Source: Paenibacillus sedimenti
GTDB lineage: Bacteria; Bacillota; Bacilli; Paenibacillales; NBRC-103111
Direction of reading: 5' to 3'
Assembly: GCF_014534655.1 (NCBI RefSeq)
Contig: NZ_JACVVD010000001.1
Location: forward strand, 1-64,000
Length of the DNA stretch: 64,000 bases
Shown here: piece after piece, positions 57,401-64,000 of the stretch
Numbering within the stretch: the stretch's first letter is position 1
How the letters are laid out: every line of letters starts with the position of its first letter
Program-made: the position numbers and the translations under genes
The notes under the pieces: generated by a model
What the model saw: only the letters and a program-made list of their open reading frames with translations
What the model was told of the DNA's origin: nothing
Databases searched by the model: none

Positions 57401-57612
57401 TCAGCGCAAGTTCAGTGTATAAATATCAGATTGAGGTATCACTTGATGGAACAAACTGGAGGAAGGTCGTAGATAAGAGTGGCAACACAGTGGCCGAATC
57501 CGAGTCCAAACTCATGTTTGATTCGGAGAAACGGGCCCGATATGTCCGCATCACGTTCACCAATGGCTCTGCTGTGCCAGGCATTAACGAATTTGCTGTT
57601 TGGGGAATCTGA
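54469..57612 (+). CDS. Secreted beta-helix protein with carbohydrate-binding modules
   Basis: 1047 residues. Signal peptide of about 28 residues ending PAEAATV. Residues about 30-600 look like a right-handed parallel beta-helix of the pectate-lyase type (GIQNAINAAISWKNSNPAD opening, then FEAGTYILDQ and repeated short strands). Then a CBM4/9-like segment (about 604-700, NGNFENGLTGW), a LamG-like segment (about 715-835, QWYNLKFELNGSSLKGYVNG) and a C-terminal F5/8C (CBM32-type) domain (about 915-1047, ASKAIDGTTATAWKA, ending INEFAVWGI). Catalytic residues could not be assigned; it may be a lyase or a hydrolase. Under the P2 promoter; a relic of a sister copy lies at 52184. Confidence 0.82.
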   Translation: MKHRAKLLLAAALLSSQLGGLNLQPAEAATVHDVFVSAYTTANDQNVDGPGIQNAINAAISWKNSNPADQVRVIFEAGTYILDQNKRNLDVINSRDLTIMGQVGPDGKPATLIQSNFNNAVGFYVSGGANLSIMNFAWEMKPNWYTIAKVTYKDASTVKVKVQPNTVVDTTSVMSAIEDDPNAIEMMLYDKDREYASFGYSTGYAHGWEDQSTFWGTTRSEILTASSGKSWQLVSGTTDEMQMSDTKIPTEVEVGDLIFWEQQRPSEGYPFNVGDIDTILIDNQYAYNFGNFYIHNVNNPTLKRIDLAPKFERGWNGLNLGDVYGTPWFVNVSGAIMVDQFKGSSGRDDFMNSTIKGKKVLANPAANQVVISSYSDYYSDFNKLRAGDTIEFYKDTADAFTDLTMTLAQTPVRYTSDLDNDGTNDWLVTFTSNIPSGFNPTATLFAFASKYAHSSETYRNTENNGIKSNEWLIHNGTVVDNSVTAQHLQPRSDVEWYEGKFPDNIEIVDSRFYNAGFIQTGLNATLSSTDRPFSNIRIHDNAFLPINDPTTWNNYRTNVSLDHTNNGQLWNNRFADANDKIVDLTNNNTNTSETGSSIMGKGTTEYASNGNFENGLTGWTVAKGSGIGIENDGGSNRLMIPGGNTYSLVRKELTGLKPDTYYYFSGDARLNNPNNSTNKLFVTLLDARKVAEPTTHSISSTYSKVSAAFKTGSDSSNWCDYTASVDFKRLTGGETALLARMVSATQYYQLVAKAGTVEINANNNGAWTTVAAANYTFNNNQWYNLKFELNGSSLKGYVNGVLVLQGTDTTFSQGAVALKNYNSTAEFDNVITLPMENTSKVLMAEDFEEGTVGGWVNAGDTWALGDDGSKIYKNTNSTGEAITKFNNTTAIIKVWRRDGTDKAYLDNVSVKELIGVESNLADYRSATSDSNPTGFEASKAIDGTTATAWKAADSTAGHWLTADLGNEYLITGATAKWFSASSVYKYQIEVSLDGTNWRKVVDKSGNTVAESESKLMFDSEKRARYVRITFTNGSAVPGINEFAVWGI

Positions 57613-57616
57613 TGTC

Positions 57617-57663
57617 AAAAACGCCGAGAAAACCCGTTGCTGCGGGGTTCTCGGCGTTTTTCT
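57617..57663 (+). terminator. Terminator after beta-helix protein gene
   Basis: AAAAACGCCGAGAA-AACCCG and CGGGGTT-CTCGGCGTTTTT arms, strong stem with T-tail. Confidence 0.92.
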
Positions 57664-57691
57664 TCAGGTACGGCGAATTGATACATGATCT

Positions 57692-57753
57692 GAAGATTTC
57701 GAAGGACGATCGAAAGATATTGAATTCAAGGAGCAGGACCGTATCGGTATACT
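57692..57753 (+). promoter_or_regulatory. Family 2 operator copy P3 with promoter
   Basis: Operator 57692-57730: GAAGATTTCGAA, six different bases, TCGAAAGATAT, TGAATTCAAG. It ends in -35 TTCAAG (57725-57730), 17-bp spacer, -10 TATACT (57748-57753). Only the arms are kept relative to P1 and P2, with length and spacing unchanged. Drives the importer at 57820. Confidence 0.65.
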
Positions 57754-57819
57754 TGAATCATAGACGGAATGAATGCTGGCCGCATTGATTCCAGTCTTCA
57801 CTACAAGGGGGTAATGAAT

Positions 57820-59175
57820 GTGAGAAAGTTGAAGAAGGCATCAAGTTTGGCATTTGCGGGCATGATGGCGCTGAGTTTGCTTGCGGGATGCGCCAATGGG
57901 AGTTCTTCCAAACCGGAAGCAAGTGCCGACAGTTCCGCAGCGAAGGCGACTGCCAGCAATTCTGCCGGAGCAAGCAAAGCTGAGAAGAAGCCGGAGGATT
58001 ACAAAGGCGAAATCACGGTGTGGACTTGGTGGAAGCCTTATTTTGACGAGTCCATTGCGGACTTCAATAAAACCTATCCGAACGTCAAGGTCAACCTGAC
58101 CGTCATGGGCTGGGGAGACTACGTCACCAAGTTTGAGACGGCCAAAGCATCCGGGGGAGCGCTGCCGGATGTAGCAATGGCGGAGTCGTACTGGTGGGGC
58201 AGATTCCTGTCTTACAAAAATACATTTGTCGATTTATCGACGCTGGGCTTTAAGAAAACCGACATCGCCGACGCGGCTTCGAACGCGGTCGTGGATGCGG
58301 ACGGCAAATTGGTTGCGATCCCGCAAGGTCTGGGGCTGGGAGCAATCTGGTACCGGAAAGATCTGGCGAAGGAAGTATTCGGTACGGACGACGCCGCAGC
58401 GATTGCCGGCAAATATTCCTCGATGCAAGATTTCATCTTAAATGCCGGCAAGGAAGTTAAGGAAAAGAGCGGCGGCAAATTGACCGCGTTTACGAATGCG
58501 ACCGACGTCATGGAAGGCTTGCTTGCTTCTCAGGTGGCGGCCGGCAAGAGCTATATCGACGGCGATACGCTTAAAGTAAAAGAAAACATGACCTCCGCAT
58601 ACGAAACACTGGGCAAGGCGCTGAAAGAAGGATACATCGCCAAAGTGAACGGGCCGGCAATGGACGCTGCTTGGGCTTCGGGCAAAGTCGTCTTCTTCCC
58701 GTCGGCGGGTTGGAGAGAAGGGACGATTCCGGCAAACGATAAGGATGGCAAAGGCCGTTGGGGTGTGTTCGCTCCTCCGGGCGGAGAATATTTCCGCGGC
58801 GGCACGGCTGAGCTGATTGTGGACAAAGGCGACCCTAACAAGGCTGAACTTGCCGCGCTGTTCATCAAGCATCGCTTGTTCTCGGAAGCCGGGATGAAAG
58901 TAAACAACAAGTTTGGAAACCTTACCGCAGTCAAGGATGTTCAACAAAAGAAATTGACGAACGGTGTTAATGATTATTTCGGTCTTGACATTACTGCTTA
59001 TTTCTACGACGTCATCAAACAAATGAAGCCGGTGAAATACGGCAAACATGACAGTGTGATCGAAGATCAATTGAAAGCTGTTGCACTGGACATGGAAAAA
59101 TCCGGATTAGAGCCGGCGACGGCTGTTGAGAAGGCTATTACAGCGATCAAGTCCAAAGACGATTCGATCAAATAA
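57820..59175 (+). CDS. Sugar-binding lipoprotein, MalE/CUT1 type
   Basis: 451 residues. Lipobox LLAGC near residue 24, Ser/Ala linker, then a family 1 solute-binding domain (EITVWTWWKPYFDESIADFN, MAESYWWGRFL). Smaller than the LplA-type proteins in the window. GTG 57820 is preferred because AAGGGGG is 8 bases upstream; ATG 57814 would be only 2 bases from it. It is followed by two permease genes, the usual order of a CUT1 importer. Confidence 0.92.
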   Translation: MRKLKKASSLAFAGMMALSLLAGCANGSSSKPEASADSSAAKATASNSAGASKAEKKPEDYKGEITVWTWWKPYFDESIADFNKTYPNVKVNLTVMGWGDYVTKFETAKASGGALPDVAMAESYWWGRFLSYKNTFVDLSTLGFKKTDIADAASNAVVDADGKLVAIPQGLGLGAIWYRKDLAKEVFGTDDAAAIAGKYSSMQDFILNAGKEVKEKSGGKLTAFTNATDVMEGLLASQVAAGKSYIDGDTLKVKENMTSAYETLGKALKEGYIAKVNGPAMDAAWASGKVVFFPSAGWREGTIPANDKDGKGRWGVFAPPGGEYFRGGTAELIVDKGDPNKAELAALFIKHRLFSEAGMKVNNKFGNLTAVKDVQQKKLTNGVNDYFGLDITAYFYDVIKQMKPVKYGKHDSVIEDQLKAVALDMEKSGLEPATAVEKAITAIKSKDDSIK

Positions 59176-59193
59176 ATAAAGCAAGCGAACTTT

Positions 59194-59224
59194 ATGCCAG
59201 GGGCTGGGATTCCAGCCCCTGCAT
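59194..59224 (+). repeat. Intercistronic hairpin between lipoprotein and permease genes
   Basis: CAGGGGCTGG (59198-59207) and CCAGCCCCTG (59212-59221) around GATT, with ATG/CAT extending the stem. No T-tail, so it is more likely an mRNA stabiliser that keeps lipoprotein levels above permease levels than a terminator. Confidence 0.6.
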
Positions 59225-59258
59225 GAAGATCGGATAAAGAGAGATTGGAGTGGAAAAG

Positions 59259-60212
59259 ATGCATACGCAAAAGATAGCGGCCCGCCGGAAGCTGATGCTG
59301 ATCAAAAACACCGAGAATTACGGATACTTTTTTATTGCGCCCTATTTGCTGCTTCTGGTCGTCTTTTCTTTGGCGCCGACGCTGTTCACCCTTTGGATCA
59401 GCTTCACGAAGTGGAATTATTTTAACGATATGACATGGGTTGGTCTGGATAATTATATTCAGGTTCTGAAGGGCAAGATGTTCTATAAATCCCTGTTGAA
59501 TACGCTGCGGATTATTCTGTTGGCTTTGCCTGCCTGCATTATTACGGCTCTGGGCATCGCCTATATGCTGGAAGTTCAATTCAAGAAGTTTGCGAAGACA
59601 TTTAAAGCGATTTCTTTCCTGCCTTACGTAACGACTCCGGTGGCGGTAGGCGTCCTATTCGGACTGCTATTCGACTACCAGACCGGGTTTATCAATATCT
59701 TCTTGCAGAAGCTGGGTTTGGCCAAAGAGCCTATTTATTGGATGGCCAATCCGAATTATGTCGTGCTGATCGTCGCATTAATTGTTTTTTGGAAAAATCT
59801 TGGCTACTTCATGCTGCTTTACTTCGCGGGCTTAAAATCCGTTCCGACGGAAATGTATGAGGCAGCCGATATCGATGGAGCGAATACGTGGCATAAGTTC
59901 AGGTACGTGGCTTTGCCTATCATAAAACCGATTACGGTATTTATTGTCATCACCTCGATCATTTGGGGATTGCAAATATTCGATGAGCCTTCTTTGCTCG
60001 TCGTAGGCACCGACAACAATTTGAGCATTGCAAGTACACTGGGGGGGCCGGAGAAAAGTGTATACACCCTCGTTAGTTATGTTTACGAAGAAGGCTTCAT
60101 TTTATTCAGAACAGGTACGGCTTCTGCTGTCGCGTACTTGATGACTATTGTTATTATCGTGTTGTCTTGGGTTGGTTTCAAAGCGTTGAATCGGGAGGGG
60201 ACAGGCAGATGA
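59259..60212 (+). CDS. Sugar ABC transporter permease, MalF type
   Basis: 317 residues, six helices, first at about 25-47 (FFIAPYLLLLVVFSLAPTLFT). EAA loop EMYEAADIDGANTWHKFRYV. ATG 59259 has TTGGAG 8 bases upstream; GTG 59250 overlaps that site. It overlaps the next gene by four bases. Confidence 0.92.
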   Translation: MHTQKIAARRKLMLIKNTENYGYFFIAPYLLLLVVFSLAPTLFTLWISFTKWNYFNDMTWVGLDNYIQVLKGKMFYKSLLNTLRIILLALPACIITALGIAYMLEVQFKKFAKTFKAISFLPYVTTPVAVGVLFGLLFDYQTGFINIFLQKLGLAKEPIYWMANPNYVVLIVALIVFWKNLGYFMLLYFAGLKSVPTEMYEAADIDGANTWHKFRYVALPIIKPITVFIVITSIIWGLQIFDEPSLLVVGTDNNLSIASTLGGPEKSVYTLVSYVYEEGFILFRTGTASAVAYLMTIVIIVLSWVGFKALNREGTGR

Positions 60213-61039
60213 ATTCCGGCAGTAAAACACTTTTCGCGGTGGGAACTTTGTTCTATACGATTATCGTTGTATTGACCGTGATCTCGTTGGCTCCCTTCTA
60301 TGCCATGGTCGTTATGGGAACCTACGACAGCTTTCAGCTGTTTCGTTTTAACGGTCTACCGTCCGACTATATCTTGCATAACTTCGTAACGATCTCGAAA
60401 ACGGAGTTCCCGACTTTCATGAAGAACAGCGTAGTGATGTCGATGTCCAGCGTCATCTTTTCCCTGCTGACCTCGGCTCTATGCGGCTACGGCTTCGCGA
60501 AGTTCCGATTCAAAGGGAACAAGCTGCTCTACAATATTGTATTGTTCACCATGATGGTCCCCTCTCAACTGAGTATCGTCGCTTACGTATACGAAATGAA
60601 GCTCTTCCACTTGAACGATACGCTCATTCCTTCTATCTTGCCCTATGTATTTGCAGGATTCGGAGTGTTTTGGATGACGCAATATATCAAGGATATCGTT
60701 CCGACGGAGGTACTGGAGAGCGCCAGAATCGATTCGGCCGGCGAATTCCGGATCTTTTTCCGTATCGTGGCCCCCATGATCACGCCAGCGTTGATTACGC
60801 TAGGGCTGCTCAATTTCGTCTGGTCCTGGAATTCCTTCTTCGTTCCATTGGTTACGATCAACGACAGCCGGATGTTTACGGTGCCGCTTGGCATTAACTC
60901 GTTCAATTCCTTATATTATCAGGACAACGGCGCCAAAATACTCGCGCTCTCGATCGCTACATTGCCCGTGGTGCTGCTGTATTTGATCTTCTCCAACCGG
61001 CTGCAGAGCGGGTTGACGGCAGGTGCAGTAAAAGCGTAA
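60209..61039 (+). CDS. Sugar ABC transporter permease, MalG type
   Basis: 276 residues, six helices, EAA loop EVLESARIDSAGEFRIFFRI, C-terminus LQSGLTAGAVKA. ATG 60209 overlaps the upstream stop (ATGA) and follows GGGAGGGG. The in-frame ATG at 60167 lies inside the upstream gene and has no ribosome site. Confidence 0.92.
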   Translation: MNSGSKTLFAVGTLFYTIIVVLTVISLAPFYAMVVMGTYDSFQLFRFNGLPSDYILHNFVTISKTEFPTFMKNSVVMSMSSVIFSLLTSALCGYGFAKFRFKGNKLLYNIVLFTMMVPSQLSIVAYVYEMKLFHLNDTLIPSILPYVFAGFGVFWMTQYIKDIVPTEVLESARIDSAGEFRIFFRIVAPMITPALITLGLLNFVWSWNSFFVPLVTINDSRMFTVPLGINSFNSLYYQDNGAKILALSIATLPVVLLYLIFSNRLQSGLTAGAVKA

Positions 61040-61066
61040 ATATGGCAGGAGGCGATGGATTAGAGG

Positions 61067-63151
61067 ATGGATAACCTAATAAAAAAGGTTCAGAGACCAT
61101 TGTTTAAACTAGTGAATTCAGGTTTACTTGGACGAATGCGGATCCGAAAGAAGCTGTTTATTTCATTATTCAGTCTCTGCCTGATTCCTCTGACTACGGT
61201 GGGTTATTTGTCATACAGTCAATCCAGCGAGGCGATTCAATCCCAGATCAGCACCTACTCGGTTCAGGTGATGGATCAAGCCAGCTCTAATATGGCGATT
61301 CAGTTGGATCATTTGAACAGTTATGCAACGGAAATCGCTTTCTCAGACGATGTACAGACGATATTGGGGAAGAGAAGCAAAGGCGACCGTGCTTACTTAG
61401 GCTCGGAATATGACGCTCGGCTGCTCGAGCTGATCAATGCCAAGTATTCGAACCTGACCGATTTCGTGACGGATGCCGAGCTTCTCGGGCCCGACAAGCA
61501 AATGATCAAGCCGGAGGGGAGCCAGCTTTGGGAGGAGAAAGAAGTCGCCGGCTTGGTTTCTAGCGCTTCGGAGAAAAAAGGAAATACGACCTGGAGCGCG
61601 GGACATTTGGGTTCCCAAGGCGTATTTAACGATCCCAATCTTGTGCTAAGCAAGGCCGTTATGACCAAGGGCGATTCGAAGCAAATCGGAACGATTCTCG
61701 TGGCGGTGAAGGAAGCTTATTTTCGCAGTTGGCTCTCCAAAATCGATTTGGGCAAAGGCTCGGATATCTTTATTGTGAATGCTGAGGGTAATATTCTGTC
61801 CGGTAATAAGGATACCCTCAAATTCAACGAACGTTATCCCGGCACATTAATCGAAGAAGTCGGCAAGCAGAAAACGCAGGCTTTTCAGTGGGAAAGGGAC
61901 GACGGCAAGAGATATTTGGCCGCATTTTCCCAAGTCAAGGGAACCGATTGGTTGATGATCACTACCATTCCGTATTCGTACCTGAACGAGGCTGCGAACC
62001 GGCTAAGCTTGCTTATTATCATCCTTATTACCGTATGCGGGTTGCTCGCATTTGCGATTTCCCTTGCTATCACAAAGAATATTACAGTTCCTATTAACCG
62101 CTTGATCGCGTCCATGCTCCTCGCGAAGGAGGGCGATCTTACGGCTGAAGTCAAGATCAGGAACCACGACGAATTGGGCGATATGGCCCAAATGTATAAT
62201 GGAATGCTCAAGTCCATTAGACAGCTCGTTTTTCGAGTGGCTGAGCATACGGGGGAGGTGGCCGTGCACGCCCGAAATTTAGCGAATGGCTCCAGGGTGC
62301 TTCATGAGTCCTCTGCCCAGAATTCGACGGCGATCATGCATATTGCCGAGGGTACTTCAGGGCAAGCTGAAGAAGCATCGCTCAGTGTGGTTAGGATGCA
62401 GGACTTGTCCGATTGCATCAATCGCGTTGTGACTGACATGGAGCTGATATCCGCACAGGTGGACGATACCCGGACAAAAAGCCTCGAATCGTCTGCCGTA
62501 ATGGCGCTCCTAAACGAAAAGGGAATAGAAACCATACAAATGTCTGAGGTTATTATAGAGAATGTCAAGAGTCTTAATACGGAAATTCATCAAATCGAGA
62601 AAGTGACCAAGTTGATTGCCAGTATCTCCGGGCAAACCCATATTCTTGCATTGAACGCTTCGATTGAAGCGGCAAGGGCCGGCGCGGCGGGGAAAAGCTT
62701 CGCGGTCGTGGCGAATGAAGTGAAGGCATTAGCCGATCAGACCCAAAATCTATCGAAGCTAATCGTTGAAGCGATCCAGACCATTCAGGGCGCAGCTCGG
62801 ATTACGTTGTCTTCAACGGATGCTTCGCGCGAAAAGATCCATGAGCAAATGAATGCCATTCAGAAGACGGATCTCGTATTGCAAGGAGTTCTCCAATCAT
62901 TGGATGAGATTTCGAAGCTGAAGAGCAACACCGTCAGAGCCGCAGAAAGCATGCTGGTCATGAGAGACGAAACCTTCAGCAGCATTGCGAAAATTTCGGC
63001 GATATCCCAGGAAGCTGCGGCTTTCGTTGAGCAAGTCGGTGCGGGATCGGATGAGCAGAAGGCGAGCGCGGAGGAGTTCTCGCGGTTGTCTAACGGTCTG
63101 CACGGTATGGCTCAGGAACTGAGTAAAGAAATATCGGTATTTAAGGTATAG
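61067..63151 (+). CDS. Methyl-accepting chemotaxis protein
   Basis: 694 residues. First helix at about 29-50, a large dCache-type extracellular sensor (50-305), second helix at about 312-335, HAMP (about 336-390, ending [20 protein letters not shown]) and a cytoplasmic signalling domain with the conserved hairpin tip [20 protein letters not shown] and [14 protein letters not shown]. It lies 28 bases after the MalG-type permease gene, so it is probably co-transcribed and may steer movement toward the same sugar, perhaps through the lipoprotein. Start context is odd: AGGAGG at 61047-61052 is followed by a two-codon ORF (ATG GAT TAG, 61055-61063) and then ATG 61067. Confidence 0.92.
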   Translation: MDNLIKKVQRPLFKLVNSGLLGRMRIRKKLFISLFSLCLIPLTTVGYLSYSQSSEAIQSQISTYSVQVMDQASSNMAIQLDHLNSYATEIAFSDDVQTILGKRSKGDRAYLGSEYDARLLELINAKYSNLTDFVTDAELLGPDKQMIKPEGSQLWEEKEVAGLVSSASEKKGNTTWSAGHLGSQGVFNDPNLVLSKAVMTKGDSKQIGTILVAVKEAYFRSWLSKIDLGKGSDIFIVNAEGNILSGNKDTLKFNERYPGTLIEEVGKQKTQAFQWERDDGKRYLAAFSQVKGTDWLMITTIPYSYLNEAANRLSLLIIILITVCGLLAFAISLAITKNITVPINRLIASMLLAKEGDLTAEVKIRNHDELGDMAQMYNGMLKSIRQLVFRVAEHTGEVAVHARNLANGSRVLHESSAQNSTAIMHIAEGTSGQAEEASLSVVRMQDLSDCINRVVTDMELISAQVDDTRTKSLESSAVMALLNEKGIETIQMSEVIIENVKSLNTEIHQIEKVTKLIASISGQTHILALNASIEAARAGAAGKSFAVVANEVKALADQTQNLSKLIVEAIQTIQGAARITLSSTDASREKIHEQMNAIQKTDLVLQGVLQSLDEISKLKSNTVRAAESMLVMRDETFSSIAKISAISQEAAAFVEQVGAGSDEQKASAEEFSRLSNGLHGMAQELSKEISVFKV

Positions 63152-63184
63152 CATGAGATAGCACCGCGCAATTTCAAAATATGG

Positions 63185-63391
63185 GTGAATGGATGTGTGT
63201 GTATGGATTGCGGGCAGCGGAAAGATGCCTTGTTACAACAGATGGAGTCGGTTCGAAAGGAACTTCATTGCCTTAGCAAATCGTCCGCTTACAATCTCCT
63301 GCATCCGGATGTGTTGGCGAAATCAGCGGAGTTGGATTGTTATATCGTATATTTCCAAAAGAAAATGGTCAGGGCAGAAAAAACTCTATGA
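63185..63391 (+). CDS. Spo0E-like aspartyl-phosphate phosphatase
   Basis: 68 residues. The C-terminal half has the Spo0E-type signature: helix ALLQQMESVRKELHCL, a loop, and the SxxLD motif in AKSAELDCYIVYFQKK. These small proteins dephosphorylate Spo0A and delay sporulation. GTG 63185 and ATG 63203 are both possible starts; no strong ribosome site is seen, and the extra N-terminal Cys pair (CVCMDCG) would be lost with the shorter form. It sits between a sugar chemoreceptor and a sugar-binding lipoprotein, unusual for this family. Confidence 0.75.
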   Translation: MNGCVCMDCGQRKDALLQQMESVRKELHCLSKSSAYNLLHPDVLAKSAELDCYIVYFQKKMVRAEKTL

Positions 63392-63443
63392 TATAATAGT
63401 GCCGGTATCCTATTGTTTTTATTCTGCATAAGGTGGTCGCAAC

Positions 63444-64000
63444 ATGAGAATGAAACGATTGTCCTGTCTGCTTATCTCGATCCTGTTCTTTGTTCTCGGT
63501 TTAAGCGGTTGCAGCGACGCAGCCATCGACAGGCCATCCTCGATTCCGGGGGACGAAGACGTGACGATTACGTTATGGGCTTACGATAAGGGCGTCGAAG
63601 ACAAGATTAACGAAGAATTTAATAAGGTCTATCCGAATATTCACGTTAATGTTGTGTTAGTACCTTGGTCGGAGTACGACAATCGGTTCCTTCTTAATCT
63701 AAGTACGGGGACGGACGTACCGGATATCGTGAAAGTCGAATCGTATTGGTGGGGCAAATGGCTTGCCATGGAAGGCGCTTTCGAGAATCTGACGAATTAC
63801 GGGGTCGATCCGAAGAACGTTATGCCCGGTGTGGCTGACGTAACTCGAAATGCGCAGGGCGAATTCGTCATTCTCCCCGCGGCTACGGGAATCGCCTCTA
63901 TTTGGTACAATAAAGCGGTTGCCCGCCGCTATTTGGGTACTGACGATCCGACAGCACTTGCGGACAGATTGAAGACATGGGACGATCTTCTTGAAATTGG
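63444..64000 (+). CDS. Sugar-binding lipoprotein, family 1, cut by window edge
   Basis: At least 185 residues; the frame is open to the window end. Signal peptide with lipobox GLSGC at about residues 17-21, then TITLWAYDKGVEDKINEEFN and VESYWWGKWLA, which align with the binding protein at 57820. ATG 63444 follows AAGGTGG. A -10 TATAAT lies at 63392-63397 with no clear -35, just after the Spo0E-like gene. It may be a second receptor for the same permeases or begin another importer operon to the right. Confidence 0.88.
   Translation, partial: MRMKRLSCLLISILFFVLGLSGCSDAAIDRPSSIPGDEDVTITLWAYDKGVEDKINEEFNKVYPNIHVNVVLVPWSEYDNRFLLNLSTGTDVPDIVKVESYWWGKWLAMEGAFENLTNYGVDPKNVMPGVADVTRNAQGEFVILPAATGIASIWYNKAVARRYLGTDDPTALADRLKTWDDLLEI

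Noticed and set aside
61055-61063. Two-codon ORF (ATG GAT TAG) before the chemoreceptor as a regulatory minimal ORF
   Set aside because: The ribosome site is only 2 bases from its ATG, and a chance ATG in a short gap is as likely; recorded only as an odd start context.

Overview
The window looks like a chromosomal stretch of a Gram-positive, spore-forming saprophyte of the Paenibacillus type. Evidence: YesM/YesN-style two-component systems with AraC-type output domains, LplB/LplC-type sugar permeases with large binding lipoproteins, an SLH-anchored S-layer-like protein, a Spo0E-like phosphatase, strong AGGAGG ribosome sites and catabolite (cre) sites. Nearly everything serves plant or microbial polysaccharide capture. 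The exceptions are a katG/perR peroxide-defence pair (2.9-5.75 kb), a metallo-beta-lactamase-fold gene and an APH-fold kinase. No rRNA, tRNA or CRISPR array was seen.

Layout. 0-2.6 kb: a YesM-type kinase broken by two in-frame stops, followed by its intact YesN-type partner. 2.6-5.8 kb: katG under a PerR-like box, then perR. 5.9-10.7 kb: a c-di-GMP-I riboswitch with terminator ahead of a 1479-residue secreted polysaccharide-lyase-like protein with three LamG-like modules. 11.3-15.7 kb: an AraC regulator and the S-layer-like protein. 16-28.8 kb: an intact YesM/YesN pair, a permease operon truncated by deletion, a binding lipoprotein, GH2, SGNH esterase and GH43 enzymes, a 513-bp element with 18-bp terminal inverted repeats, and an APH-fold protein. 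29-42.6 kb: GH3, decayed genes, a complete ABC sugar importer, a GH43 relic, GH74 xyloglucanase, GH29 fucosidase and an AraC regulator. 42.9-46.6 kb: a second complete importer, the intact paralogue of the truncated one. 46.9-51.5 kb: MBL-fold enzyme, membrane-anchored AraC regulator and an orphan binding lipoprotein. 51.5-57.6 kb: an IS4-type transposase relic, a polysaccharide deacetylase and a beta-helix protein. 57.8-64 kb: a third importer with its own chemoreceptor, a Spo0E-like protein and the start of a further binding lipoprotein.

The main regulatory result is two families of aligned promoter elements. Family 1 is a 45-bp bipartite operator found six times (starting at 15819, 19554, 23868, 25618, 33257, 42808), always 22-24 bp upstream of a -10 box with no recognisable -35. 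One copy precedes the YesM/YesN pair itself, so that pair is the natural candidate regulator of the importers and enzymes between 16 and 46 kb. Family 2 is a 39-bp operator found three times (52038, 54322, 57692), each ending in its -35 box with a 17-bp spacer to the -10. It would co-regulate the deacetylase, beta-helix protein and third importer.

The window also records much decay: a nonsense-mutated kinase, a deleted permease operon, relics of GH43, CBM_X2, ricin-B, pentein and beta-helix genes, and a transposase fragment. It reads as an accessory sugar-utilisation region that gains and loses modules.
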